Program-made: the position numbers and the translations under genes | In this document: positions 23,979-36,119 of the stretch, piece by piece | How positions within the stretch are numbered: position 1 is the stretch's first letter | Layout: every line of letters begins with the position of its first letter | The notes under the pieces: generated by a model | Databases searched by the model: none | Told to the model about the DNA's origin: nothing | The model's input: the letters and a program-made list of their open reading frames with translations, nothing else | Source: Kappaphycus alvarezii | Taxonomy: Eukaryota; Rhodophyta; Florideophyceae; Gigartinales; Solieriaceae | Length of the DNA: 64,000 bases | Reading direction: 5' to 3' | Assembly: GCA_002205965.3 (NCBI GenBank) | Contig: NADL03000042.1 | Span: 496,001 to 560,000, forward strand

Positions 23979-24262
23979 TTATCCCTAGAAGAGCGCGTTC
24001 AAGTCCTAGCACTACAGAAAGCTGGATACAGCATCTTTGCGATTGTTGTACAGGTGAAACGATCCCGCAAAGTTATTTGTAATTAGCAGTAGCATCTTGG
24101 AAATGGAGTCACTGTTTGGGCTGGATTTGGCGCTCATGGGAAGAAAAAAAGTTTCAAGGTAGGGGAAAATTGGATGGACATCGCAACATTCAATGGCTGG
24201 AGACGGGTGTTCTGCCGTGGACTGTAGATAAAATGCCTGTAAATTGTATGTTTCAGCTATAT
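23979..24262 (+). pseudogene. Tc1/mariner transposase relic, internally deleted
   Basis: One frame reads LSLEERVQVLALQKAGYS followed by a second helix ending KRSRKVICN, the helix-turn-helix start of a Tc1/mariner transposase. After two stop codons, in the same frame, comes GNGVTVWAGFGAHGKKK, which belongs to the catalytic core about 100 or more residues further on. A second frame then gives GHRNIQWLETGVLP. The first catalytic Asp block is missing, so the copy is deleted inside. It ends where a perfect inverted repeat begins. Confidence 0.7.
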
Positions 24263-24295
24263 AAAACCATTCCGCAGCAGCTGCGGAATGGTTTT
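24263..24295. repeat. Perfect 33-bp inverted repeat
   Basis: AAAACCATTCCGCAGC, one A, then GCTGCGGAATGGTTTT: 16-bp arms without mismatch. It directly follows the deleted transposase relic. Confidence 0.95.
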
Positions 24296-24706
24296 GTAAG
24301 GAGGGAGAGGGGATTATATCCTCCTAAAATGATGCTCTGCTCTATTGTCTATTTTGCCATAGGTAGTAAGCCTGAAAATTGAATTGAAATCAAGACTGCG
24401 TGTTGCAGTGTCAGTGGCATTGCCACATGCATTGTATTATATTTGGAGATTATATTGTCAATATCTGACAGCAGCAGTCGCGTTAGAAATCGAATTTTCC
24501 TCATCATACTTCTACTTTTCGTCTCTTTAGAGGGCCTTGATTTTATGCAAATGAGTTGTTTGTGCAGACTTCACATTCGCATATGTGGCAACAGCAAATG
24601 CACTTTTCGAGCATTGAATGAGGTTTACATGTTTCGTCATGAGTGCAGTATGACAGTTTCCTACGTCACTTTTGTCTAGATTAGAACTTATAAATATAAA
24701 TATATA

Positions 24707-25037
24707 ATCATATTTACGTAAATATGATCTCCACGCCTGATCGGACTATACATATTTACATATAGTCCGAGGACTGAAAGCATTCCCCTCTACGATGGAT
24801 TTACAATGGCTGGATATAGATAGAGGACATTTTATCAGTACTTACGGTACAATAATTCCGTGAGATCCTATTGAGAGATCTCTCTAGAGATCTGCTTGAA
24901 ATGAAACGGCGCTTGTGGAATTGGAAATTCCAGTTCTAGAATTTTTCAGTCCATAATATGAAACGTGATCCCCAGTTGATAGAAATAACAGATTCAGACA
25001 GGATGACATTGGCCTCGAGAAGAAATTCGAGGCCAAT
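24707..25037. repeat. Cluster of three palindromes
   Basis: 24707-24728 is a perfect 22-bp palindrome (ATCATATTTAC and its complement). 24741-24770 has 10-bp arms TCGGACTATA / TATAGTCCGA. 25008-25037 has 11-bp arms ATTGGCCTCGA / TCGAGGCCAAT around an 8-base loop. No ORF uses this stretch. Confidence 0.85.
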
Positions 25038-25689
25038 AATTGGTCTTTACGTGTTTTATTCATCTTTGGTACATATTTACATATTTGACTCCAATGCTAT
25101 ACAAGAGCCTGATGGGTGCATGCAAAAATTTGATAGCAACACATAGAAAGTTTATTTGCTGCTATTGGCCTATGCAGATCTGATTTTGACGTCCCGGGGC
25201 ACTCTATTCACTCACTGGCCTGCGGTACTGGAATTATAGATGGATAGAGTTTATCTGAACCCTTTAAACTAAGGTTTACACTGTACAAAGTCCGGTCAAA
25301 GTGAACTTTACAGAGCTTAAGGTTAAGCCTGAACCAATGGATACACGTTAATGGTACAATTGCAGAAATTAAAACGAAAAAACGATCAGTTCGGAGAACA
25401 CAACACCGACCCGGTTAAACCGTCAGTTTGACTGAAGCTCTGCGACTTGCCAGAGCTCATTTATAGTTCACCGATACGATCAGAATGGCTGCCTTATTTT
25501 CCATTCAAGTGTGCAAATAACTCCTTCCGGTCACTACTTCCCTTTTGATCGCCAAATCACTTCTGCGGGGTTGCTATGGGCTATTCTTTACCTCGAGTAG
25601 TGATGCGTCATCTACACGTCCCAGTACTAAATGCAGACAAAGGACGGAAATACATGAGAATTGTCACTAGACAACGATTGGTAACGTGA

Positions 25690-27340
25690 TGCCACAGAAA
25701 TGAATACGCTGCACAGTCTCCTACAACGTCAACAGTTGGAAATCCACCCTCCGTTCACACGCAAGAACGCATGAGTTCTTGATAGAATGACCAAAAGCGG
25801 TTTCCACAAGACGGTTCTCTTCAATCAGCAGTGCTGCTAACAAAAGCAGAACGGGACGAACGATTCTCAAGCCGATCTGTAACTGGGTCATTAGCGACAC
25901 GCTCCCATTCTCCATCGTAGAGGATCCTCAGTTTTTGAAATTGATCCCTCTCTTGGAAAATAATGTGAAAATACCAGTACGGTGAACTGTTTCGAGGATA
26001 CTGTAGTCAGAGCTCTATGAGAAAAGATTCAAATTGAAATCGTTGATGGCAAAACGCAAAGTCGAGTTCAGTCTAACAACTGAAAATTGGTCTCCAAGTG
26101 TCTGCTAGGGATATGCAGTGATTATTTCCCATTGGATTGGCAGTGAGTGTGAATTCACAAAAGTCGTCCTTGACTTTTTTGGGTTCCGGAAATCGCAAAA
26201 TGGATTCGCGACTTGTTCTATATTGTTTGAAGTTGTATTAAAATGAGGACTCTGCGACAAAATCAGATCGATCACTACAGATAATGCAAATTATGTCTGC
26301 TTGTCACTGTTTTTTCAACGACTAAAAATCTAGAATGATGTAATATTGCCGAAATTTAATGTTAGTTGCATTGTACATGTCGTACATTTAGCAGTCTATG
26401 ATTGATTAAAGCACGTACATAACAGTAATTGTAACGTAAGGGCTCTCATTAATGCAATTAGATCATCAGTCTAGCCCCGTGATTTCTTCGAGACAGTAAA
26501 TCTCGAGCTAGGAAAGATGGGGTCAAGGATGACACTACCGTCTCTGGCTGTTGAGACGCGCCGGTCTTTAACTTTTGAGGTGATAGAAAATGCCTGCTTG
26601 GCTACGCGAATACTGACAGCGGCCTGTAATCGTGTTCCTGAACTTCATGATTTATTGGTCGATAGTGGTGAATGAGAGAGCTTCAAAAATGTACAGTTTT
26701 CTACAAACTGCGGCTTCGGTCACGGAGTTACAATCGGGATCTACTTATTCGACTTTAAGCATGAGTAGAGTCCCTTTTGAGCATTTGCTCACGAAATGCC
26801 GAAAAGCGGACCAAGATAATGATGAGGTGCTTTTACATTTATCGAAGTACATGTTGGAGAAGCTGGAGTGCCACGAGGAGGTTGTATGTTCTGATCTTGC
26901 GAGGCTTGCAAATGTAATTAATCCAAGGTTTCCGAACAATATAATAAGAGACTGTTATTTTTTTAAGGCATTTAGTTTCCGCAACTGAAACGACAAGTTC
27001 GTCATCTCCAGCAGTATAGGACAAATCTAACAAATCAGCGATAATCTTGGATCAGCTTATGGATGATACAGTGAAAAAGATGAGATTATTAAGTTTTTTA
27101 GATGAAAAATAGGATTTATTCTGTTTATAGGTCTTTTGGCCTGGTGGAAGGCTAACAAGAGTCCATTCCCAAACCCAGCTCGCCATGCTCGCGACAATTA
27201 GGCGACTCAAGAGTCTTCAGTGGCTGGCGAATCAACAATTTCCCACGATATTTTGCTTTTAGATGACAGACACACTAGTCTTAGTGATAAAAGCACCACA
27301 GTATGTGTATTGATCAAGTCGTGGCATAAATTTAATATGT
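25690..27340 (+). pseudogene. hAT-family transposase pseudogene, nearly full length
   Basis: Largely one open reading direction broken by stops and a few shifts. In order: a probable degraded BED-finger region near 25705-25790; NWVISDTLPFSIVEDPQF (25880); KIPVR, then TVSRIL; LTTENWSPS (26080); VIISHWIGSECEFTKVVLDF (26115), then FGF; DKIRSITTDNA (26260, with a catalytic Asp); HLAVYD (26378); VETRRSLTFEVIENAC then LTAACNRVPELHDLL (26550-26655); LQTAASVTELQSGSTYSTLS (26703); LARLANVINPRF (26897); LAWWKANKSPFP (27130) and SLSDKSTTV (27270). The tryptophan-pair and dimerisation region mark the C-terminus of hAT transposases, which cut and paste DNA with 8-bp target duplications. Many stops show it is dead. 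Terminal inverted repeats were not identified. Confidence 0.88.
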
Positions 27341-27344
27341 AAAG

Positions 27345-30300
27345 CAACAAAAGTGATCTCCGTAAATGAAATTGGCGTTCATTTTCAAAAGCAACATAAA
27401 TTTATGTGTTCACTAGGTCAGCTAACGATAACTGGTTTTACTTCAGTTTAAAATATACTCTCAAATCATATCCAACTTCGACCGCATAACCCATTCGCAT
27501 TCAATGTGAAATGTTTATGCGGAGATTCATCCCCACAAATTTGTTTCAGTTTAAAACAAAAACAGTCTGTTTGATACAGCAACAGAATAGCCATAAACAA
27601 CATTTTTTAAATTAAATCCTATCCCTAGAAATCCCATATATGGTATTGTATAAAGGCTCAGTTCCAATACCTGATTTTCCCAAACCCTTATCACCCAGGT
27701 AATGAGTTTGGAGATGACAGGGGGCCAGATCCTAAAGTGCAGATCAGAAAAAAAGAGTGTTGAGAGCAGGGAGGTGTAAACTTTCCACACCGTGTTAGAA
27801 GTGCAGAAGTTATGGGAGATTCATCCCCTAACTTTGAGCAGAGATTTGATTGGGGACTTCCGCATCGTGTGGTAAGTGTAGTGGTGATAGTGGTCTGGGG
27901 TAAAATACCTAAGTGCAGGGACCAGGGGTTTCTACATTTACCAAAAGGTGTGAGAAGCGTGTAGGTGATGAGAGATTTGATATCAGGGTTTTAGGGTTAA
28001 GAAAGTTTGCGGAAAATTGGAGATCGGCACTGAGACGCATTTTAATACTGTATCTAGGACTGGTTTGTACCTTAATGCGAATTGCCAACGCGTTGGAAAT
28101 CGTTTTGGGTTGAATGGGGGGGTTGAACTGAAGTATAGTTATGAATCTTGAAGTACGTACCTAAAAAACTCTTACTGCGCACACAGTGTGGCAACGTCAG
28201 CGATGCAGATGTATCAATTCCCCTCTACAATGATATATACCACAATTAAGGAAGCCTGACTCACTTTAGGGATGATCCATGGACATAAGAGGCTATAAAA
28301 TGATTATTAAGAACATAAATTATTGGTAATGTCTGGATGAACCTGCAAATTGTGGTATTAACTATTTACATTGCTAATATTTTCGAAGTAATTTTCCGTT
28401 TCCTTCACAAGCCTTTGCGCTTAGGACCCCAGTGCCATTTTAGATGACTTATAACTGTGCTACGAGGAAATGTACGCCTTTTTTAGATAAAAATTATGAC
28501 ATATAGCGTGAACGTTGTGTTGCTACAGAACTGATTTTTATTTTCAATTAAATAATTCCTCTGATGCTAACTTTTCACAGCAAAGTGCTACTGTAGATAT
28601 CTTTATTTACTAAGTTCCTAGAAAAATATGCAAGTGTTTACTGAGTTCAATTATTTTTGGTTGAAATAAGGCCACAATACCTAAAGCTTATTCAGTACTG
28701 TAACTTTTTTGTACCCAATTCCGTATGTATGGATAGAAAAAGCTTTTCATAACAACTTAATTCTCATATCAGACCATTCTCAGACCATACCGAGACCTGT
28801 TCGGCCCATGCTATTAAAGGACGGTCTCAGTTTCTGTCCAGGTGTCAACAGAGAATGATTTCGCTCGGTTTAGGGTAAATGACTGCAGTTATAGGTCAGG
28901 CTAGATCCTATTAGAATATTCGCTGGTTGGTTTGACAGTTTGAAGCAATGCGGAAAATATGGACCGTTTCCAAACTTTGTCCATCTTTACCCGAAATCTA
29001 ATCGTTGCCCACAGTGAGTAGATGCTAATGCGACTATGGGGTCCCACTAAAGCGGAGTTCCAATGCAGATAGAAAAATTGAAAATCTGACAAAAGTACAA
29101 ATTTCAATGCTCTGAGTGCTTAAAGCTGAGCAAAGAGGTTTGGATGTTTAATTCAGAGATATAGCGTAAACAATTTCAAAATTGCCTAAGCGATTTACAC
29201 TTCTTTCATAGTTTCATTATGCTTTATAATATTCTAGAGTGATATTGAATTGTTCAAAAAAACACTATTTGTATGCTGAATGAGTAAAAATGAAAAAATA
29301 AGTTTTTCATTAGTTTTTCATTATAGCCTCATACATCTCTAATTCGCGTCGCTCGACTAGTGGAATTACATACATGCCTACGGCGTTCTTAACCATAAAT
29401 GAGTGATCAAATAAATTAACCCCTAGGCTAATGTCCAAGTGGGCGCGCTAAAGCAACTGAGGTAGCAGTTGTCGCAGATACTTCGACCTCCCAAAGATTT
29501 TTATTGCCTTCCTGTAGAGCGCAGCGGGTCGGACTCACGATTTCTTCTTCCATTGTATACTTGAGGCCCATTAGGCAAAAGGAGGATCAAATGGTTCTTT
29601 TAATTTAAGAGGATGTCAGAGCTTAAGGTTTCAGCGCACCATTGCATGACTTTAATAAAAAATCTAGGAATTTTCGAGAGGAATCAAATGAGTAAATGAT
29701 TCTAATGGCTAGATTTCATCAGCTAGATTTCATCTAGACAATTTACAGAATGATACCATTAACTACATTTACTATTATACAGTACTGCATTTAGTCGTAG
29801 TCATCTGGTATATATATCCTCTCTCGTACAATATGAGGACAAAAATATTTATTAGAGTAACATTTGCAGTAGCTGTAGGGATTGAATTTTTTGGGCCCGT
29901 AAATATTCCCTGAAAAAATGTTTAACATATAATTATAGTAAATAAGTACTCATTAGTTTTAAATCTACATGACTCAGGCTCAAAAATCCACTTGAAGGTA
30001 CTGAATGGATAAAATAGGGCGATTTGGCATTAAATTTGATGGTTATAGGATGGGAAAAAGTTTTTCGCACCCTAAATAGTGTTAAAGGTACTGAAAAGTT
30101 TCCCCTGATAGAGCTTTACAGCTTTTGAAAGTGATTTATACCCGAAATGCAGGCAGGAAAATATTTTTTTTTGAAAAATCAGCGTAAAATTCGTGCTCGT
30201 ATACTGACAAAATTTGGAGCTAATGGACAGCGCTAATTTTGCACGAGGGCAATTTTACGACTAAAAATTTATACAAAGGGTCCAAGATATTGAGTGAGAG

Positions 30301-33300
30301 CTCTAAAACTCCTTTTTCCAAGTTCTGATATCTTGTTTGGCAACCTGGATTTCCACTACCTGGCACTCGCTCAAGATTCTCTTGGAGTGGCCTCCCCGGC
30401 CGTTTTCTTTTTCTATGAAATGTCATTAAACTATTCGTAAGCGAATGTATCAGCATTTCAGATGTGGTCCATGGTCCTAGGTGTCTTTGGTCATCATTAC
30501 CCGCTCGAATCTGCACGTGAATGCTGTTGAACATCCAGTTGTTTCTTAATTTGATAGCCGTTCGTTGAGTAAACACTCATAATAATAGTGAGTAAAATTG
30601 ATTAATCATTAAAGGGAAACTATATCATTAGCAGAAACCCATCCTTAACACCCGTCCTAATGTCGAATGCAGGTCCATCTTAACAATATTACGAGGAACC
30701 CAATATTTTAGTACCTTCTTTCGCTGTTTCCTTCGACTACCCCAGTCTGCTAACTAACAAAAGAATTGAAAGTGAGAAGAAATGACCCCTTTGCAGAAAA
30801 AAAACGGTGGGAGAATTAAGAAGTAAATGAGTCGACGCGCCCAGTTTCAGATGAATTTATGAATGAGAGAAATGGTCGGTCATTCAATTAATGGAATTTT
30901 TCTCGTCACCGATTTTAAAGTTTTTCAGAATAACCATTTAAAGAAATTAACCTTTGTCGGTACGCTGGATAAGGGCGCAAGTCTCTGATGATGACCGGAA
31001 TGTGTTCTCACGGAACTGGCGGTTCTTATACTTGAGGGATTTTGGATGTTTAAGTGGGAGTCTTTAGGGTGAAAGCACCTTCTTCTGAAAGACTTGGGAC
31101 AGAAAGGTAACTACAATATTAGCGGCCTTGGTTGCAGAGCGTTGATTTTATAGTTTTTACCATAACTTAACATGGATATTTAGTATGGAAAGTATTTAAG
31201 CTTTGAAAATTTGCGATTGCTCGACATCCCAATGAAGTAGTTTTTTTTTAATACAACAGACCAATCGGTAACATGCAGGAGGGGAAGAATTATAAAAAGT
31301 GGAAAAATTTATAGGAATTCAAGATATAAGTAAGATATTGCCGAATGAAACAGCATATAATTGCACCAAACACTGTCTTACACTTTTCCGAATTGGAGAT
31401 TTTCCCGAAGAATATACGGTTTCATAAAATTGCTCCACAAAAAAGAAGAAGAGTAGCGACTAATGGCTACAAAAAACTGTGCTTGTGCTGGTGGTGGTAT
31501 TGTATTAACAATATGTTTAAATTCAGAAGATTTCAGAACTTTAGTGAAAATTTATTACGAAATCATAGAAAATACAGTTCATCAATATTTGCATTTTGAA
31601 TTCGCTTTATGAACTTCCAACCATTTTATAATCTAAAGAAAACATTGATAACTGCGAAAAAAGTTTTTCGTACTAAAAAGAGAAAGTAGAACAATAAGAA
31701 GTCCATAGAATAACCAAGATTAAGCTTATTATGGTTAAAAAGGTTTGAGGCTGACCATAATTCTAAATGAATACTTACGACTTCTGACCAAATATAGAAA
31801 GTAAATAAAAATCAAAGTATGTAAAGGAATATGAAGGCATGATATTTTCAACAAAGAGTTAGCATATTTACGCTCGTCTACGCTCCAGGCACAAATGGGA
31901 CCAATATCAGATTTATGATTTTATACTTGAAGCTATCGATATAATGAATATCAAAGTATGATTTCGTATAGCTGATATGAAATTTTGGAATATGTAAGTT
32001 ATGGTGCAAAACAATTTTTAAGTATCAAAGCTATCGGAAGTCATAACGATGAACATTTGGAGATATATATAGATTATATGGTGATTTTAGTAATCTATTG
32101 GTGGAAAGAAATGTTTTAATTTTCATATACCTGTTTAGCAATACACATGAATCTAATGACATTCATTTTGAAGCAGTTCTTGGTTTGGCAAAATAAGTCT
32201 GTTTGCGTTCTTTTTTTTGAAATAAACTGTTGAACCACATGCTTTTATTAATTTCTTAATTGACTAGTTTCGGAAAGAAGATAAATAATCATAAGAAATT
32301 AGATCTCAAATTTTTGTACTAGCTAAATTTAGTATAGAAGCGAATACACGATGGAATTGATAAAAAATAAAATAAAAAAGAATTATTCATCGAAGAAGAT
32401 ACTGCCAAGCATATATGAAATTTATTTGAGATTAAATTTATAGTATAGAATAACATATGACGTCCATGTAGAGCATTTAATGATTTCGTAAACAGAAACT
32501 TTGGTTGCTTTAATTAAAAAAGTTGAAAAGCTACTAACAAAAATTATCGGATAACTTAAATATTTAGGAAATATTCACATCTCGGAAGGAATTCAAAATA
32601 TTAATTTCCACGAAGTAAAAAGACTTCGCTACGCGTTTACTATACTTCATAATCAACTAAAATAGAATCAACTTAAGAACTATTTTCTGAACTTGATTGC
32701 AAAGAAGTTTAAAACCCCTTTCTTAAATCTTCGTACTTTTACTTGCTTGTAGTATTTTTAATAATTTCCACCTTTCAGTGCATCAAGGAAGCACCTAATG
32801 GCTTAGAAATTGAAGGTTCCTCCCCATCGTGCAGGGTCAGTCGCGGACATTACAATTTTTATGGTAATCTTACTTTTAATAGAAATGGAACCTCCAAGAC
32901 GTAAGAAGAGCTTCAAGAAATTCCATGTCTGGTCTTTCTAGCACATAAAAATTCCAATATGTAGTCTATTTTGGTAGATGAGGGGAATCAGGGCGCTTCG
33001 AGCGGTGCAAGGCTTGTTCATTCAAAGAAAAAGCCAACCGGTGGTATACCATCGTCTGAAGAGATTCTGGTGAACAAGGAAATGAGTTTGAGCCTTATTA
33101 TTTTGGAGAATTTCTTTCATGTGGGCTGTGCTGACCAACCAATGGAGATGGGGCGAAAATAAATATGAGACAGATTTCTAGCTTTAGTTAGATTTGAAAT
33201 TTTTGAATGAGAACTAGCATCGGCTGCGTGATGGAGATAGAAAGATAGCTATACTGTGTGGAAGAATTTGAGGGGAATGGGCTCAAAGAAAATAGAAAAA

Positions 33301-33570
33301 CGCAGATTGGCCCAGGAGCGCTACCGCGCGAAACGCAGAGCAAGGGTGTAGGCTGAGATGGGAAGCAAGGCACGTTAGATAGAGGAAGAGGCTTCTGCAA
33401 TGCTTGATTTACTCGATAGCTAAGTCAGAAATATGTGACTTGGTAGATTTGTTTTCATTTAAAATAATTATGTTGTGTTTTTGTGCAAAATTTCGTGTTT
33501 CGGTATACTATTCCATTCTGTATGTTAATTTCAGCCAATAATCAAAAGGACTGTCATTTTTGTAATGAGA
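27345..33570. other. AT-rich desert
   Basis: More than six kilobases with no ORF above 118 codons and none showing a family motif. The ORF at 30220-30576 (-) has a short basic KRKRPGRP run but nothing diagnostic. No repeats of obvious length were seen by eye. Confidence 0.55.
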
Positions 33571-33574
33571 AATA

Positions 33575-33634
33575 AGGGGGTGTCTTTATTGAGATGTATG
33601 GATTGGCTGGAACCCATTTGGAGTTGCAAATCTG
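33575..33634 (+). repeat. Dispersed repeat, partner of 21112-21170
   Basis: Matches the minus strand at 21112-21170 over about 60 bases with a few substitutions. It lies at the edge of the AT-rich desert. Confidence 0.7.
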
Positions 33635-33943
33635 ATTGTAATGTAGGTCATCTCATGTATCTACTCAGTACCTGAATTGGAGATGTAGTAAATGAAAGTA
33701 ACATTAATGGATGATAAGATTCATGTAAGTACTTGTTCGATATTTTATCACAATTACGTGTGTGTGAAACACTATGGGGTCAATGGAAATGTGTACTGAT
33801 CCAATTAAAGACTCATGGTAACTCTTGTCGTTATGATGTTCTATATATCACTGTAAAGCTGTTCAGCAGAGCTTTCTCGCACCATATCCAAAGCTATCGG
33901 TTCCAAAAAGTGGACCGCAATATTCTAATCTGAAAATTATGCT

Positions 33944-34552
33944 TTGAAGCTGTGCCAAAAAAAGAAATCTATTGCTCAGAAATCGGATCAAAAAGTTTTG
34001 GACCGGCTGCAGTACTTGTCAGTCTACGGAAATAAGATCCAAAACCCACTCCATGAACCCTGGCGATATTCTTTGCGACATAGAGGAGCTCCAATAGACG
34101 GATCTTTCCTTGCCCCCAGCCCCCTCATTACTGATCGCTTTGCCGATCAGGACAATATCGGAAGTGAGGAGGAAGGCCGCGTTACTCCGTGCGCTCAGTC
34201 ATCATCAGAAATCACTCCTGCTTTGCAATCGGAGGAGCGAGTGCGTAATTTAAATCCTCACTACGAAAAGTTTACGGCACTGTGTCCTTGCACACCGCCG
34301 TGTAAGCTTGACAATCGCCAAGAACTATCGCTCAGCTTTTCGAAAATGACTGAGTCCGCCAGAGTTAACACCGTTCGAGCCCTTAGCAGTAAGCGCCCCC
34401 TCAGACTGCTTAACCGAATTTTGAATCGGGTGACTGAATTAAGCGGCTGGCCTCCCTTCCCCCTTGTGGTAGATTGGAGTGCGATCCACGGCTTTCGACG
34501 CATTGTACGGTTTCGCAATTGGCTTGACAATGATACGACCACAGTAAATTAA
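33944..34552 (+). CDS. Hypothetical ORF of 202 codons
   Basis: The longest ORF near the right edge of the desert, running from 33944 to 34552. The middle is acidic (DNIGSEEEGR) and the C-terminal part is basic (SSKRPLRLLNRILNRV) with several Trp residues near the end. I recognise no domain. A 93-codon antisense ORF overlaps it, so coding status is unproven. The composition shift from AT-rich to mixed at its start mildly favours a real or recently dead gene. Confidence 0.25.
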   Translation: MKLCQKKKSIAQKSDQKVLDRLQYLSVYGNKIQNPLHEPWRYSLRHRGAPIDGSFLAPSPLITDRFADQDNIGSEEEGRVTPCAQSSSEITPALQSEERVRNLNPHYEKFTALCPCTPPCKLDNRQELSLSFSKMTESARVNTVRALSSKRPLRLLNRILNRVTELSGWPPFPLVVDWSAIHGFRRIVRFRNWLDNDTTTVN

Positions 34553-34790
34553 CCCCCCATTTAGATACTGAACGCATTAAACTTCTTCTTTACCAATTAA
34601 GCGTGTTGCGGGGCACGACATATGCACAGTATTAAAGACATGGCACATGTGGACCAAATGACATGGCTAAGCTTCCGATACAGTGCGATACATTACAGTA
34701 TAGTACAGTAATATACTCTTCTGTAATGAATAGTTTTCCGGTAACACTACAATACTGCAGCGGGCCCATGTGCTGACGTCGCCACGAGTA

Positions 34791-34830
34791 CAGTACAGTA
34801 CAGTACAGTACAGTACAGTACAGTACAGTA
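34791..34830. repeat. (CAGTA)8 microsatellite
   Basis: Eight perfect tandem CAGTA units. Related GTACAGTA strings lie close by (34690-34712). Confidence 0.97.
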
Positions 34831-34969
34831 CGTACTGTCCCGTAAATTCTGACCACCAAGCTTATCCAATGGCTCACCTGCCCCTCCGTCTCGAGCAGGA
34901 GCGAATTCAGGCCCTCAATTCTCCTCTACTCCTCTGCGTAGTAGCATGATTCATTGAAGCCCCCCCACG

Positions 34970-36110
34970 TTGAAAACTAAAGCTTTCCCTTCCTCTCTCT
35001 TCTCTGCTTACCTCGTATGCCTCTTATCGCACCCGCTCAAGGCCCACCTCTTACCGCCCCGCCCGCGCCTACGCCGTGGTCGCTGCTGCAGCGCAGCCCG
35101 GGACCCCGCCGCCTTCCAATTCCGCCCGCGGCGCTGCCTGTCACCCCTCCCCATGAATCCCCGATGGTACTTCGCAGCATGGAGCTACCTCGCCTGCCTT
35201 CCCCCCTACTTTGGACAGTCTCGCTGAAGTCGAAAGCCCTGATCGGGTCATCGGAGGCGGCAATTGCAAGCAAGGAGACGGCAAACGGAGTGGGGTCCAG
35301 GTGTCCGGCGAGCGGGTTGAGCGGCCGCATGGGGCCGATCTCACAACGCCGCTCTTGCCCGATGCCCACTCCCGCACACGTGGTCATCCCCAGCGTTAGT
35401 CACTGGGCGGTGATCCACGTCAACGATACCGACCACCGGGCCCTCATCACCGCTATCCGTGCCACCCGCCCTCAACCCCCTGGTCTACAAATCTACAAAT
35501 CAGCTCGATTCCGCTCCATGAGCTGGCCTCCGCGACCCCCCCCCTACGCTGCTGGCGTCCGTAAGCGCCTCCACATTGACAGCGCTGCTCGCTCAGGCCC
35601 CCGCATCCGCTCCTCCGTCTCCACCCGATTCCGTCAAGCCATGGCTGCCCTCCTCCGCCACCACGCCTCCTCGTTCCCCACACCCCCCTGGTGCTTCCCC
35701 CGGGCCCCTGCCGATACTCTCCGCTCCCCGTGGCCCCACAATCTCGCCCTGCTCCCGTGGCCCTCGCTCTGGCTGACCTCACTCTCGCCGAGGATACGCC
35801 TAAGGCCGGTCGCCCGCAATGCATCCTGGCCGCCAGCACCACGGCTGCCGCCCAAGCCACTGACAAGAATACCTTGCGAGCCGGTAATAGTGGTACCGCC
35901 GTTCCCGACCCCCGCACCGACGACTTCGCCCTCCGCCCGCGCCCTGTCATCATCGCCCGACTGCCCCGCCGCAAGTGCAACCCGCATAACCCGCGCAACC
36001 CGCGCACCACGCTACTAACGCCCGAAACTAAGGCCCGACACTTGCCGCTGCCCTCGCTCCGGCCGTTGCCCCAGCAGATCTCCGTCTCCCGACGATGACC
36101 AAGTCAAAAA
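34970..36110 (+). other. GC-rich Pro/Ala ORF block, unresolved
   Basis: A sharply GC-rich kilobase in which all six frames stay open for 60-330 codons. The longest is 35017-36018 (+, 333 codons), Pro/Arg/Ala-rich. A second + frame (35691-36098) holds a more protein-like Ala/Asp/Thr segment, and a third has DSLAEVESPDRVIGGG near 35211. No frame is convincing along the whole block and no domain was recognised. It may be a Pro/Ala-rich host gene with frameshifts, or a gag-like region. Long open frames are expected by chance at this GC content. Confidence 0.3.
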
Positions 36111-36119
36111 AGCTGGAGA

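Noticed and set aside
35453..36010. Minus-strand Gly/Arg-rich ORF of 185 codons
   Set aside because: It is a complement of the GC-rich Pro/Ala block with no domain and no start context, a typical shadow frame.
34970..36110. A 333-codon gene with strong confidence
   Set aside because: All six frames are open at this GC content, no domain is visible, and better-looking segments lie in other frames.
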